Positions 1 through 6,501 of a stretch of DNA of 12,224 bases are shown piece after piece. The first letter of the stretch is position 1. Each line of letters begins with the position of its first letter. Origin of the DNA: SAR324 cluster bacterium. GTDB taxonomy: Bacteria; SAR324; NAC60-12. The notes under the pieces are model-generated. The model saw only the letters and a list, made by a program, of their open reading frames with translations, did no database searches and was not told the origin of the DNA. Made by a program: the position numbers and the translations under genes. Where the stretch lies: positions 1 to 12,224 of the forward strand of contig JAKUUF010000039.1 of the NCBI GenBank assembly GCA_022448705.1, written 5' to 3'.

Positions 1-90
1 AATATGTTCCTGGTGATTTTCATAATCCTCAGGTAAGAGAAACTGAGATAGAAAAGGATAATTTTCATTTGGTGAGAAACTGGGACCCAT
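1..90 (-). CDS. Possible start of an unidentified protein (partial, runs off left edge)
   Basis: An ATG at 90-88 opens a minus-strand frame that stays open for 30 codons to the window edge, beginning MGPSFSPNENYPFL. It lies 132 bases downstream of the ruvB stop and points the same way as every other gene here. No Shine-Dalgarno sequence of good quality precedes the ATG and the peptide is not recognised. A plus-strand frame (3-203) is also open from the edge, so neither can be trusted on length alone. This could equally be non-coding. Confidence 0.2.
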   Translation of the reverse strand, partial: MGPSFSPNENYPFLSQFLLPEDYENHQEHI

Positions 91-130
91 TTATCAAATT
101 CCGCGAAAGTCTACATATAATAAAATTATC

Positions 131-169
131 AAAGAGAAATTCATCTAATTTAAGAATAAATATCTCTTT
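131..169. repeat. Imperfect inverted repeat downstream of ruvB, possible terminator
   Basis: AAAGAGA (131-137) pairs with TCTCTTT (163-169), and several A-T pairs inside extend the stem imperfectly. On the plus strand it is followed by a T-rich run; on the minus strand, the direction of ruvB, the following sequence is only loosely T-rich. It could end ruvB transcription about 55 bases past the stop, but in DNA this AT-rich such a pairing can be chance. Confidence 0.25.
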
Positions 170-222
170 TTTATTTAATTTTTCTCAAATCTTTTGCAGG
201 TAAAGCTTCAAACAGAAAATTA

Positions 223-1287
223 TCAAAAAAGTTTTTCCTGTAGCTTCTCTTTAGCTGGAATCCCAAGATGTTGATAAGCTTTTTCAGTGGCAATTCTACC
301 TCTTGAAGTACGCTGCAAAAACCCCTTGAGCAGCAAAAATGGTTCGTATACGTCTTCAATTGTATCTTTTTCTTCAGAAACTGCCGCAGAAAGCATATTC
401 AGACCTACTGGGCCGCCGCCAAATTTGTCAATAATTACTTCCAGAATGCGGCAGTCCATTTGATCAAGTCCTTCCATATCAATACTCATTTTTGACAAAC
501 TTCTCTCAACCAAAGCCTTAGTTATCACACCAGAAGTTTCCATATCAGCAAAATCACGGCAACGTTTCAGCAAACGATTTGCTATTCGGGGAGTCCCTCT
601 TGCTCTACGTGCAAGTTCCAGTGAAGCTTCTTCAACAATCTCAATACCAAGCAAAGATGCTGCACGTAAAATAATAGACTTCAAATCTTCCGGTTCATAA
701 AAATTTAGCCTGAATTGAATCCCAAAACGTTCCCTCAACGGTGAAGAAAGCAGACCCGACCTTGTTGTTGCTCCAACCAGAGTAAAATGTGGTAAATCAA
801 TTTTTACAGTTCTTGCCCCTGGACCTTCTCCTATTATTATGTCAAGTGTGAAATCTTCCATTGCACCATAAAGGACTTCTTCCACAACCCTGTTCATTCT
901 ATGAATTTCATCAATAAACATAATTGTTCCGGAATCAAGATTGGTGAGAATTGCTGCTAAATCTCCTTGTCTCTCAATAACTGGACCGGAAGTCGATCGA
1001 AGCTGAACTCCCATCTCGCGAGCAAAAATATTTGCAAGAGTTGTTTTTCCCAATCCCGGCGGCCCGCTTAATAGCACATGATCCAGAGCATGTCCGCGTT
1101 TTTTTGCTGCTCCTATGAATACTTCCAGATTTTCCTTAATTTCTTTTTGTCCGATATAGTCTTTGAGACGTTCCGGACGCAAAGACTGATCATACTGCTC
1201 ACCCAACTGAGGTTCTGGTGCAACCAATCGTTCTTCAGAATTTTCCGGATTTTCAGAGGATTCAGTATCCGGAGATGGTTCCTGCAT
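223..1287 (-). CDS. ruvB: Holliday junction branch migration ATPase RuvB
   Basis: RuvB is the hexameric AAA+ motor that, with RuvA, drives branch migration of Holliday junctions in recombination and repair. The 354-residue product shows Walker A GPPGLGKT at residues 75-82, Walker B/DEIH at 126-129, the GATTR sensor at 172-176, the RERFG arginine-finger region at 185-189, and a C-terminal winged-helix domain with GGGPVGL and a TSRGR tail motif. Length is normal; the first 24 residues are an acidic, Ser/Pro/Glu-rich lead of the kind that varies between species. The ATG sits 6 bases after the stop of the phosphatidyltransferase gene, so the two are probably cotranscribed. The ruvA and ruvC partners are not in the window. 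Confidence 0.97.
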   Translation of the reverse strand: MQEPSPDTESSENPENSEERLVAPEPQLGEQYDQSLRPERLKDYIGQKEIKENLEVFIGAAKKRGHALDHVLLSGPPGLGKTTLANIFAREMGVQLRSTSGPVIERQGDLAAILTNLDSGTIMFIDEIHRMNRVVEEVLYGAMEDFTLDIIIGEGPGARTVKIDLPHFTLVGATTRSGLLSSPLRERFGIQFRLNFYEPEDLKSIILRAASLLGIEIVEEASLELARRARGTPRIANRLLKRCRDFADMETSGVITKALVERSLSKMSIDMEGLDQMDCRILEVIIDKFGGGPVGLNMLSAAVSEEKDTIEDVYEPFLLLKGFLQRTSRGRIATEKAYQHLGIPAKEKLQEKLF

Positions 1288-1293
1288 GTCTTT

Positions 1294-2790
1294 TTATATT
1301 GATGTAGTGGGGGATTCCGGGTGTTCCCTTGAGGCAAGATCCGGATTAATTCGCCAAGTGTAAAGAGGAGACAAAACGTATAAAAACAGGTACGTCAGGG
1401 CAACATGTCCGAAATATGGTGTAAATGCGAATCCAATGATCAGACTGATGGTAAAAATTAAAAATTTCCTGCTGCGGCTCATTAAGCGACCAATATGCAT
1501 ATATCTAATGGGGAAACTGACCATCAGAATTGCAGCAAAAATCATAAGAAAAAAACAGAATTGTGCCCAAAAATTTATCTCAGGAGAATTTATTTCAAGA
1601 GACTTACCAAGCATAATGAATGGTGCCGCAACCAGCAAAGCTGCACCTGGTACAGGAATTCCCTTAAAAAATCCTGGAATACTGTTTTGATCCAAAATAA
1701 AGAATACAAGTCTTGTGACACCTAAAACAATGTATAGTATGGCAATCCATCCGTAGGGAAGACTCTGAATTGACTGATCATCAACCTGCACCATCAGCAT
1801 ATAAAAAATTACAGCCGGTGCAATGCAGAAACTAACAGTATCTGAAACATCATCGAGGATGCCACCCAAAGTAATGTTGTATTTTCTGGGCTTTGCTGAT
1901 GGAAGAGGAGTTGTGAGACCAAGTTTTCTAGCAACGGTTCCATCAAATTTATCAAAAAATCCTGCACCAAGCAGAATCAGGTAGGCTTCCTGAATTCGTC
2001 CCCGATAAGCAAACAGCATAGCCAGAACTCCCATCAGCGCGTTCATTACGGTCAATGCATTCGGAAAGACAGCTAATATACGGCGGCGTAAAACTTCATC
2101 ATCCAGGCAAAGGTCATCAAGACAGGCTGTGCCATATTTTCGACAATAACCTGCTATGGAACCGAAATTAATAATCAGAAACAATATTTCCAGAAAGAAC
2201 AACTGTTGAATTGGAATTGCACCAAGCCAGCTCATCCAAGAGTAAAGTGAAGAATCCGGCCCTCCTGGAATGTAAAACGCGTGAATGTAGAGCACAACAC
2301 CTACGGGAGCTGCTACCATTGTCCGCAGTCTTGTAACTTCCTTCATCTCTTCTTCTTCACCTTTTCTAAGCGAAAAATTACGCATGAAATGTGCGAAATT
2401 ATCCCTCAGTAAAACAGTCACGCACAGCACAAAGACAAACACCACATGAAGCATTTCAAGACGTAAATTTGCACTTTCCGGCAAAGACTGATAACGCCAC
2501 ATCATACCAACCGCAACCATGGGGAAAACAATGGAATATACGACTTTATCCATTATCCTGTCGGCTAAATGTGCTAATCTTGCCTGAGGCCTAAAACGTG
2601 CCGCAAACCATCCGTCAATAAGATCAAGAATCATTGCGGCAAGCAGAAAGATTACTCCGCTGAAGTATACTAAGGGATTGTGGTTAAGCATCACTCCAAT
2701 GGCACATACCATACCGGCAAACACCATGGGCGGCCGCCCATAGACGAGCAAGGCAGCTACATTTGTTGAAAGAAATTTTGGGTTGGACAT
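1294..2790 (-). CDS. Tandem CDP-alcohol phosphatidyltransferase (PgsA-like half fused to PssA-like half)
   Basis: This 498-residue polytopic membrane protein contains two copies of the CDP-alcohol phosphatidyltransferase motif. Copy 1 has D56, D59-G60, A63, D77 and D81, all four metal-binding Asp, but the usual Arg after A63 and the usual Gly four before D77 are both Ala. Copy 2 is canonical (D280, D283-G284, A287-R288, G309, D313, D317) except for about 12 extra residues between Arg and Gly. The flanking sequences of copy 2 (FPNALTVMNALMG, DDVSDTVSF.IAPA, FKGIPVPGAAL) resemble PS synthase PssA; copy 1 looks more PgsA-like. Family enzymes move a phosphatidyl group from CDP-diacylglycerol to serine, glycerol-3-phosphate or another alcohol; which substrates apply here is not determined. 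It lies between pyrB and ruvB. PS synthase activity would feed the psd product encoded in the same window. An acidic patch (GEEEE, 144-148) sits on a loop between the halves. Confidence 0.85.
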   Translation of the reverse strand: MSNPKFLSTNVAALLVYGRPPMVFAGMVCAIGVMLNHNPLVYFSGVIFLLAAMILDLIDGWFAARFRPQARLAHLADRIMDKVVYSIVFPMVAVGMMWRYQSLPESANLRLEMLHVVFVFVLCVTVLLRDNFAHFMRNFSLRKGEEEEMKEVTRLRTMVAAPVGVVLYIHAFYIPGGPDSSLYSWMSWLGAIPIQQLFFLEILFLIINFGSIAGYCRKYGTACLDDLCLDDEVLRRRILAVFPNALTVMNALMGVLAMLFAYRGRIQEAYLILLGAGFFDKFDGTVARKLGLTTPLPSAKPRKYNITLGGILDDVSDTVSFCIAPAVIFYMLMVQVDDQSIQSLPYGWIAILYIVLGVTRLVFFILDQNSIPGFFKGIPVPGAALLVAAPFIMLGKSLEINSPEINFWAQFCFFLMIFAAILMVSFPIRYMHIGRLMSRSRKFLIFTISLIIGFAFTPYFGHVALTYLFLYVLSPLYTWRINPDLASREHPESPTTSI

Positions 2791-2849
2791 ACTCAGATAA
2801 CTAAGAAAACTCTTTAAGTTTATTTCAGTATCTTGATGCTTTTCTTTTT

Positions 2850-2867
2850 AGTATTCATTTTAATACT
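2850..2867. repeat. Small hairpin overlapping the pyrB stop codon
   Basis: AGTATT and AATACT form a perfect 6-bp inverted repeat with a 6-base loop, and the pyrB TAA (2862-2860) lies within it. On the minus strand it is followed by an A-rich run, not a T-run, so it does not look like a terminator for pyrB. It may only affect RNA stability, or be chance. Confidence 0.3.
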
Positions 2868-3915
2868 CATCCAGTCGATGTGCAACATTGAACACATAAA
2901 GCAGCAGCGCCGCCCTGATATATACTCCGTTTCGCAATTGCCGCCAGTACATTGCCCGAGGATCTGCATCGACTTTGGGAGATATTTCGTTTCTCCTTGG
3001 CAAAGGATGCAAAATAATAGATTCCGGTTTCATCATGTTTACGTTTTCCGGAGTCAGACTAAATTGGGAATAATCAATATTGTTTGATTCTCCTGAAAGA
3101 TCATATTCATCCTGAATCCTTGTCATGTACACACAATCCACTTTTGAAAGCACGCTTTCAAGGTTATCAGTTTTATTAATCTTTATTCCTTGATTGTGTA
3201 ATATTTCTTCCAAATCTTCAGCAATCTGAAATGAAGATGGTGCCACAAAATCCATCTCAAGATCCTTGTATTGACTTAAAAGCATCACTGAAGAACGCAC
3301 TGCGCGTCCTCGAAGCAGATCTCCCACAAAAGCATATCTTTTTTTTCTAATACCACCTTTTTGCTGAAAGGAACGGTGTATTGTATATAAATCCAGCAAA
3401 GCCTGGGTTGGATGCTGATCCTTGCCACTTCCCCCATTTAATATGGGCACACTCCGTCCGGTATTATCCAGTAAATAAGCCATATACTCACAAAATCCCG
3501 GTTTTGGGTCACGCATGATAATCAGGTCAAAATAGCTGCTGAAAACCCTGACCCCGTCCTCCTGGCTTTCACCTTTATATTCAGAAGATAATGAAGGATC
3601 ACGTACCTCACCGGTGTCCATACCCACCATTTGACAGGCGGTTAGAAAAGAAAGAAATGTTCTCGTAGATGGTTGAGTAAAATAAAGCATTGCCTTTTTA
3701 TGGCCCAGTAACGATTTTAAAAATTCAATTCCGTTTGTCTTGCGTGTCATTTCTTTCACACGATCTGCAATGTCAAATAATTCTTCCAGCAGCTGTATTG
3801 AAAATTGATGCGACAGCATCACATGCTTCAACCGTCCATCTTTCTGATAATGATTCATACGAGTCTCTGCTGGCTGGGCGAAGTATTCTTCGTAGGATTT
3901 TAGTGAGAATTTCAT
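2860..3915 (-). CDS. pyrB: Aspartate carbamoyltransferase catalytic chain
   Basis: The enzyme joins carbamoyl phosphate and aspartate to give N-carbamoyl-aspartate, the committed step of pyrimidine synthesis in the cytoplasm. The 351-residue product has the carbamoyl-phosphate loop STRT (83-86), the active-site Lys in YKGES (K114), HPTQ (168-171), a GDLLRGRAV segment (198-206), the aspartate-binding R266/Q268 in MTRIQDE, and HPLPR (303-307). It is somewhat longer than the usual 305-310, mainly through an N-terminal lead of about 25 residues, and the loop after STRT is divergent (STRTFLSFL where STRTRLSFE is usual). No pyrI regulatory chain or other pyr gene is visible. It stands in the place rpoB normally occupies after rplL, but has its own promoter and is insulated by a hairpin. 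The start at 3915 has a poor ribosome binding site; M20 is a less likely alternative. Confidence 0.9.
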   Translation of the reverse strand: MKFSLKSYEEYFAQPAETRMNHYQKDGRLKHVMLSHQFSIQLLEELFDIADRVKEMTRKTNGIEFLKSLLGHKKAMLYFTQPSTRTFLSFLTACQMVGMDTGEVRDPSLSSEYKGESQEDGVRVFSSYFDLIIMRDPKPGFCEYMAYLLDNTGRSVPILNGGSGKDQHPTQALLDLYTIHRSFQQKGGIRKKRYAFVGDLLRGRAVRSSVMLLSQYKDLEMDFVAPSSFQIAEDLEEILHNQGIKINKTDNLESVLSKVDCVYMTRIQDEYDLSGESNNIDYSQFSLTPENVNMMKPESIILHPLPRRNEISPKVDADPRAMYWRQLRNGVYIRAALLLYVFNVAHRLDEY

Positions 3916-3984
3916 AAGATGCTTTTAATGGATTGTGATTGGAAGATATGTTGTTCCAGCCTAAAATTGCAAGCCGCAACTGTC

Positions 3985-4002
3985 CAGTGTGAAATTACAC
4001 TG
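3985..4002. promoter_or_regulatory. Inverted repeat over the pyrB -10 element, candidate operator
   Basis: The minus strand reads CAGTGTAATTTCACACTG: perfect 6-base arms (CAGTGT/ACACTG) around a 6-base centre. It covers the -10 hexamer of the predicted pyrB promoter and runs to the likely transcription start, a typical position for a repressor site. As RNA it would be only partly transcribed, so an operator is more likely than an attenuator. The regulator is unknown. Confidence 0.4.
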
Positions 4003-4022
4003 AACATAATTTAACCTTTCAA
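3994..4022 (-). promoter_or_regulatory. Sigma70-type promoter for pyrB
   Basis: Minus-strand TTGAAA (4022-4017) is separated by exactly 17 bases from TGTAAT (3999-3994). Each hexamer differs from consensus by one base. Transcription would begin near 3987, leaving a leader of about 72 bases before pyrB. No convincing leader peptide or U-run attenuator was seen in that leader. Confidence 0.6.
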
Positions 4023-4097
4023 AAAACTATTATTTATTTGGAGTTAAAGTGAAAGGTTCTTATTGGGTGGGAGAAAATAATGGTATAATAAGAAGGG

Positions 4098-4121
4098 ATC
4101 GTGCCCCCTAAGGGACACGAT
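4098..4121 (-). terminator. Strong hairpin ending the rplKAJL cluster
   Basis: A 10-bp stem with one G-T pair (ATCGTGTCCC / GGGGCACGAT on the minus strand) and a TTAG loop begins 11 bases after the rplL stop. The following stretch (CCCTTCTTATTATA) is only moderately T-rich, so termination efficiency is uncertain, but stem strength and position fit the 3' end of a ribosomal protein operon. Confidence 0.75.
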
Positions 4122-4132
4122 GAAAACTGTAT

Positions 4133-4519
4133 TTACTTGAGTTCAACGCTTGCGCCAGCTTCTTCAAGTTTTTTCTTGACTTCTTCAGCTTCTTCCTTGG
4201 AAACACCTTCCTTAATTGCTTTAGGAGCAGATTCAACCGCTTCTTTTGCTTCTTTAAGTCCCAATCCTGTGATCCCTCGGACTTCTTTAATGACATTGAT
4301 TTTTTTCTCACCAATACTTGTCAGAATCACATCAAATTCGGTTTTTTCTTCAGCTGGTGCTGCCGCGTCCCCGGTTCCTGCAGCAACCGGCGCTGCAACT
4401 GCAGCTGCGGCTGCGCTGACACCAAATTTATCTTCCATTTCTTTGACCAGCTCGGACATTTCCAGTACGGACATGTTGGAGATGAATTCAATTACCTGGT
4501 CTTTTGTAATATTTGCCAT
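4133..4519 (-). CDS. rplL: 50S ribosomal protein L7/L12
   Basis: L7/L12 forms the flexible ribosomal stalk, present in several copies bound to L10, that recruits and stimulates translational GTPases. The 128-residue product shows the N-terminal dimerisation segment (about 1-35), an Ala/Pro/Gly-rich hinge (about 36-54) and the globular C-terminal domain with the conserved GLGLKEAKE and AESAPK-like stretch (here VESAPKAIKEG). Length is typical. A clear Shine-Dalgarno sequence (GAGGA) lies 4 bases before the ATG. It follows rplJ after 67 bases. A strong hairpin comes directly after it, and rpoB, its usual next gene, is absent. Confidence 0.98.
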   Translation of the reverse strand: MANITKDQVIEFISNMSVLEMSELVKEMEDKFGVSAAAAAVAAPVAAGTGDAAAPAEEKTEFDVILTSIGEKKINVIKEVRGITGLGLKEAKEAVESAPKAIKEGVSKEEAEEVKKKLEEAGASVELK

Positions 4520-4586
4520 TTTTCCTCAAATGAATGTTAATGTTTTCCTCCTTTATTTGCATGTTAAGGAGGGTTGTTAGTCCGGA

Positions 4587-5114
4587 TTAAGTTTTGCTAT
4601 CCCGGATTGCAGCCAAAGTGCGAACAAATTTCACCGGGACTGCGTTAAGTGTTCGAACAAATTGAGTTGCTGGAGCCTGAAGCAAAAACAGCAACTTCAC
4701 TATCAGCTCTTCTCTGGATGGTAATTTGGATAACGCCTCCACTTGACTGGAATCAAGAATACTCGTTTTTCCATCACCAACAAGAATGCCAGCAAGTATT
4801 TTTAAATTTTCAATATTAGCTGCCTGCTCAGACAAGACTTTAGCCTGTTCTACAGGATCGCCATCACTATACACAATTGCACGTGTTTTAGTAAATTGAT
4901 CTGCAAGTTCAGCAAACGGCGTATCATTGGATGCGATGCGTGCTAACGAGTTCTTTATAACTTTCATTGTGGATGAAGAGCCATTCAGCTTCTTTCGAAG
5001 TTCCACAATCTGGTTTGCCTCAATACCACGATAATCAATCAGCACACCGGCAGTCATTTTATTAAAGATTGAGTTAAGCTCCTTTACCTGAGCTTCTTTT
5101 TGTATTCTATCCAA
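4587..5114 (-). CDS. rplJ: 50S ribosomal protein L10, TTG start
   Basis: L10 anchors L7/L12 dimers to the ribosome through its C-terminal helix and binds 23S rRNA by its N-terminal domain; in many bacteria the L10-L12 complex also represses its own mRNA. The 175-residue product begins (M)DRIQKEAQVKEL, matching the usual L10 N-terminus, and contains the conserved GVLIDYRGI and MKVIKNSLARIA segments. No in-frame ATG exists near this point; the start is TTG at 5114-5112 behind AAAGGA with an unusually short 3-base gap. It is preceded by a long leader containing an L10-leader-like RNA, and followed by rplL. Confidence 0.96.
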   Translation of the reverse strand: MDRIQKEAQVKELNSIFNKMTAGVLIDYRGIEANQIVELRKKLNGSSSTMKVIKNSLARIASNDTPFAELADQFTKTRAIVYSDGDPVEQAKVLSEQAANIENLKILAGILVGDGKTSILDSSQVEALSKLPSREELIVKLLFLLQAPATQFVRTLNAVPVKFVRTLAAIRDSKT

Positions 5115-5265
5115 GTTTCCTTTCAGTTTTTGTCAGATTGAAGCAATCTGGATTCAGTTTAATCAGGTAATCTCAGATTCTATATACCTGCGTAAAGACA
5201 GATAATAAAAAAATTCTCTCAGAATACCGAAACAAATCATTAAAATAATCAGCAAGACAGTGGAA

Positions 5266-5292
5266 GGAACACAGTATCAGATGCTGTGTTTC
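5266..5292. other. Hairpin in the rplJ leader
   Basis: A stem of 7 Watson-Crick pairs (AACACAG/CTGTGTT, 5268-5274 with 5284-5290), extendable by a G-T and a G-C pair, encloses a 9-base loop. It lies just 3' (on the RNA) of the conserved L10-leader core. No T-run follows on the minus strand, so it is not a simple terminator; it may be part of the leader fold. Confidence 0.45.
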
Positions 5293-5300
5293 TTAAGGAA

Positions 5301-5353
5301 GCGTTGTCTCGGCAGGGATTGAATTAAGCCGGGTGGCCCCTACTGTCTCAGAC
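5301..5353 (-). promoter_or_regulatory. L10 leader (autoregulatory ribosomal protein binding RNA)
   Basis: The 265-base gap between rplA and rplJ contains, on the minus strand, GAGACAGTAGGGGCC followed by GGCTTAATT and CCCTGCCGAGACAAC. The pairing of CAGTAGGG with CCCTGCCG and the inner GCC/GGC stem, together with the CTTAATT and TGCCGAG words, match my memory of the widespread L10 leader that binds the L10-(L12)4 complex. Excess L10-L12 would bind here and reduce translation of rplJ-rplL. Boundaries are approximate and only the core is given; a covariance search would confirm it. Confidence 0.75.
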
Positions 5354-5372
5354 TATTAATTTAAATAATAAT

Positions 5373-5391
5373 TTAACAGCTATGCTGTTAA
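5373..5391. repeat. Perfect inverted repeat with the rplA stop codon in its loop
   Basis: TTAACAGC and GCTGTTAA are perfect 8-base arms around a 3-base loop; two of the loop bases belong to the rplA TAG (5382-5380). On the minus strand it is followed by an A/T-rich but not T-run sequence. It could be a weak attenuator, an RNase III-type processing site or a stability element separating rplKA from rplJL. Confidence 0.5.
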
Positions 5392-6069
5392 CGGATCCAC
5401 CTTAATTCCTGGACCCATTGAAGAACTTACACAAAAATTCTTCAAATAAATCCCCTTTGATGAGGATGGTTTTAATCTGTTTACCGTATCAACCAGAGCA
5501 CTTACATTTTCACAAAGCTTATCCGTGTCAAAAGAAATCTTTCCAACTGCTGCTTGGAGATTCCCCTGTTTATCAGCACGAAATTCCACTTGACCGGCTT
5601 TGACATTCTTGATGGCCGACTCAACTTCAAAAGTTACAGTACCTGTTTTGGGATTGGGCATAAGCCCTCTTGGACCCAGAATTTTACCTATCTTGCCCAC
5701 AACTGCCATCATATCAGGAGTTGCAATTACACGATCAAATTCAAGCCAGCCATCCTGAATTTTTTTTGCATAATCCTCACCCCCTACATGGTCAGCTCCA
5801 GCTTCCTGAGCTGCGATTGCTTTGTCACCTTTGGCAAAAACAAGTAAACGTATTTCTTTCCCCAAACCATTAGGCATTAAACATGTACCTCTAACCATTT
5901 GATCTGCTTTACGAGTGTCAACTCCAAGTCGCAATGCGACTTCCACACTCTCATCAAATTTGGTGGCTTTGATTTCTTTCAGCAAATTGATAGCCTCAGT
6001 CAAATCATAAACCTTTTCATGTTCAACTTTTTCTTGAATTATCTTTGATCTTTTGCTTTTTTTTCTCAT
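5380..6069 (-). CDS. rplA: 50S ribosomal protein L1
   Basis: L1 forms the mobile stalk at the E site of the ribosome and in many bacteria represses its own operon by binding the mRNA. I place the start at the ATG 6069-6067, giving 229 residues beginning MRKKSKRSK, the usual L1 length, with AAGGGA 3 bases upstream; the longer open frame upstream lies inside rplK and does not look like L1. Conserved segments include RLGVDTRKADQMVRGT, GGEDYAKKIQ, GKILGPRGLMPNPKTGTV and a C-terminal YLKNFCVSSSMGPGIKVD. The ATG overlaps the rplK stop (ATGA), implying translational coupling. The stop codon falls in the loop of a perfect hairpin. Confidence 0.98.
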   Translation of the reverse strand: MRKKSKRSKIIQEKVEHEKVYDLTEAINLLKEIKATKFDESVEVALRLGVDTRKADQMVRGTCLMPNGLGKEIRLLVFAKGDKAIAAQEAGADHVGGEDYAKKIQDGWLEFDRVIATPDMMAVVGKIGKILGPRGLMPNPKTGTVTFEVESAIKNVKAGQVEFRADKQGNLQAAVGKISFDTDKLCENVSALVDTVNRLKPSSSKGIYLKNFCVSSSMGPGIKVDPLTA

Positions 6070-6491
6070 GTTTCCCTTGTCAATACACCCATGCTCCTGG
6101 CTGTACCTGCCACTGACTTTACAGCAGCCTCCAGGCTGTAACAATTTAGATCCGGCATCTTTTGTTTGGCAATTCCTTCAATCTGCTCCCTGGTGAGGGT
6201 GCCAACTTTTTCAACATTAGGAGTTGATGATCCCTTGTCCAGTTTTAGTGCCTGTTTGATAAGCACCGGTACAGGCGGAGTTTTGGTGATAAAGGTAAAT
6301 GAACGATCATTAAAAACTGTGATAATGACAGGAATAATGGTGTCCTGCCCCTGAGTTTGTGCATTGAAGGCTTTGCAAAAATCCATTATGTTTACTCCAT
6401 GCTGGCCCAATGCCGGACCAATAGGCGGAGAGGGATTTGCTTTACCAGCTGGAATCTGCAGTTTTATGAATGATGAAATTTCTTTTGCCAT
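6066..6491 (-). CDS. rplK: 50S ribosomal protein L11
   Basis: L11 forms the base of the GTPase-associated centre with the 23S rRNA thiostrepton loop and is needed for RelA activation. The 141-residue product has typical L11 features: IKLQIPAGKANPSPPIGPALGQHGVNI at the N-terminus (Pro-rich switch), FITKTPPVPVLIKQA, and the C-terminal rRNA-binding domain ending in SVAGTARSMG. Length is standard. It starts 10 bases after nusG with no visible Shine-Dalgarno sequence, so it may depend on coupling to nusG translation, and its TGA overlaps the rplA ATG. Confidence 0.98.
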   Translation of the reverse strand: MAKEISSFIKLQIPAGKANPSPPIGPALGQHGVNIMDFCKAFNAQTQGQDTIIPVIITVFNDRSFTFITKTPPVPVLIKQALKLDKGSSTPNVEKVGTLTREQIEGIAKQKMPDLNCYSLEAAVKSVAGTARSMGVLTRET

Positions 6492-6501
6492 ACCAAAAAA
6501 A

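Noticed and set aside
3..203. Plus-strand frame open from the left edge for 66 codons, possible end of a convergent gene
   Set aside because: The second half is AT-rich and simple, it runs through the inverted repeat at 131-169, and the product is not recognised; too little to call.
4084..4089. TATAAT on the plus strand next to the rplL terminator
   Set aside because: The sequence 17 bases upstream (TATTGG) is a poor -35 and the direction would be antisense to rplL; likely chance in AT-rich DNA.
4101..4580. Plus-strand open frame of 159 codons, Ser/Ala/Thr-rich
   Set aside because: It is the antisense of rplL; the low-complexity composition mirrors the Ala-rich hinge and Glu/Lys-rich domain of L7/L12.
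5266..5292. Hairpin in the rplJ leader considered as an intrinsic terminator
   Set aside because: No T-run follows on the minus strand, so it is listed only as a leader structure.
6070..6144. A 25-residue N-terminal extension of L1 from an upstream ATG
   Set aside because: It lies inside rplK, is unlike L1, and the ATG at 6069 has a good ribosome binding site and gives the standard length.
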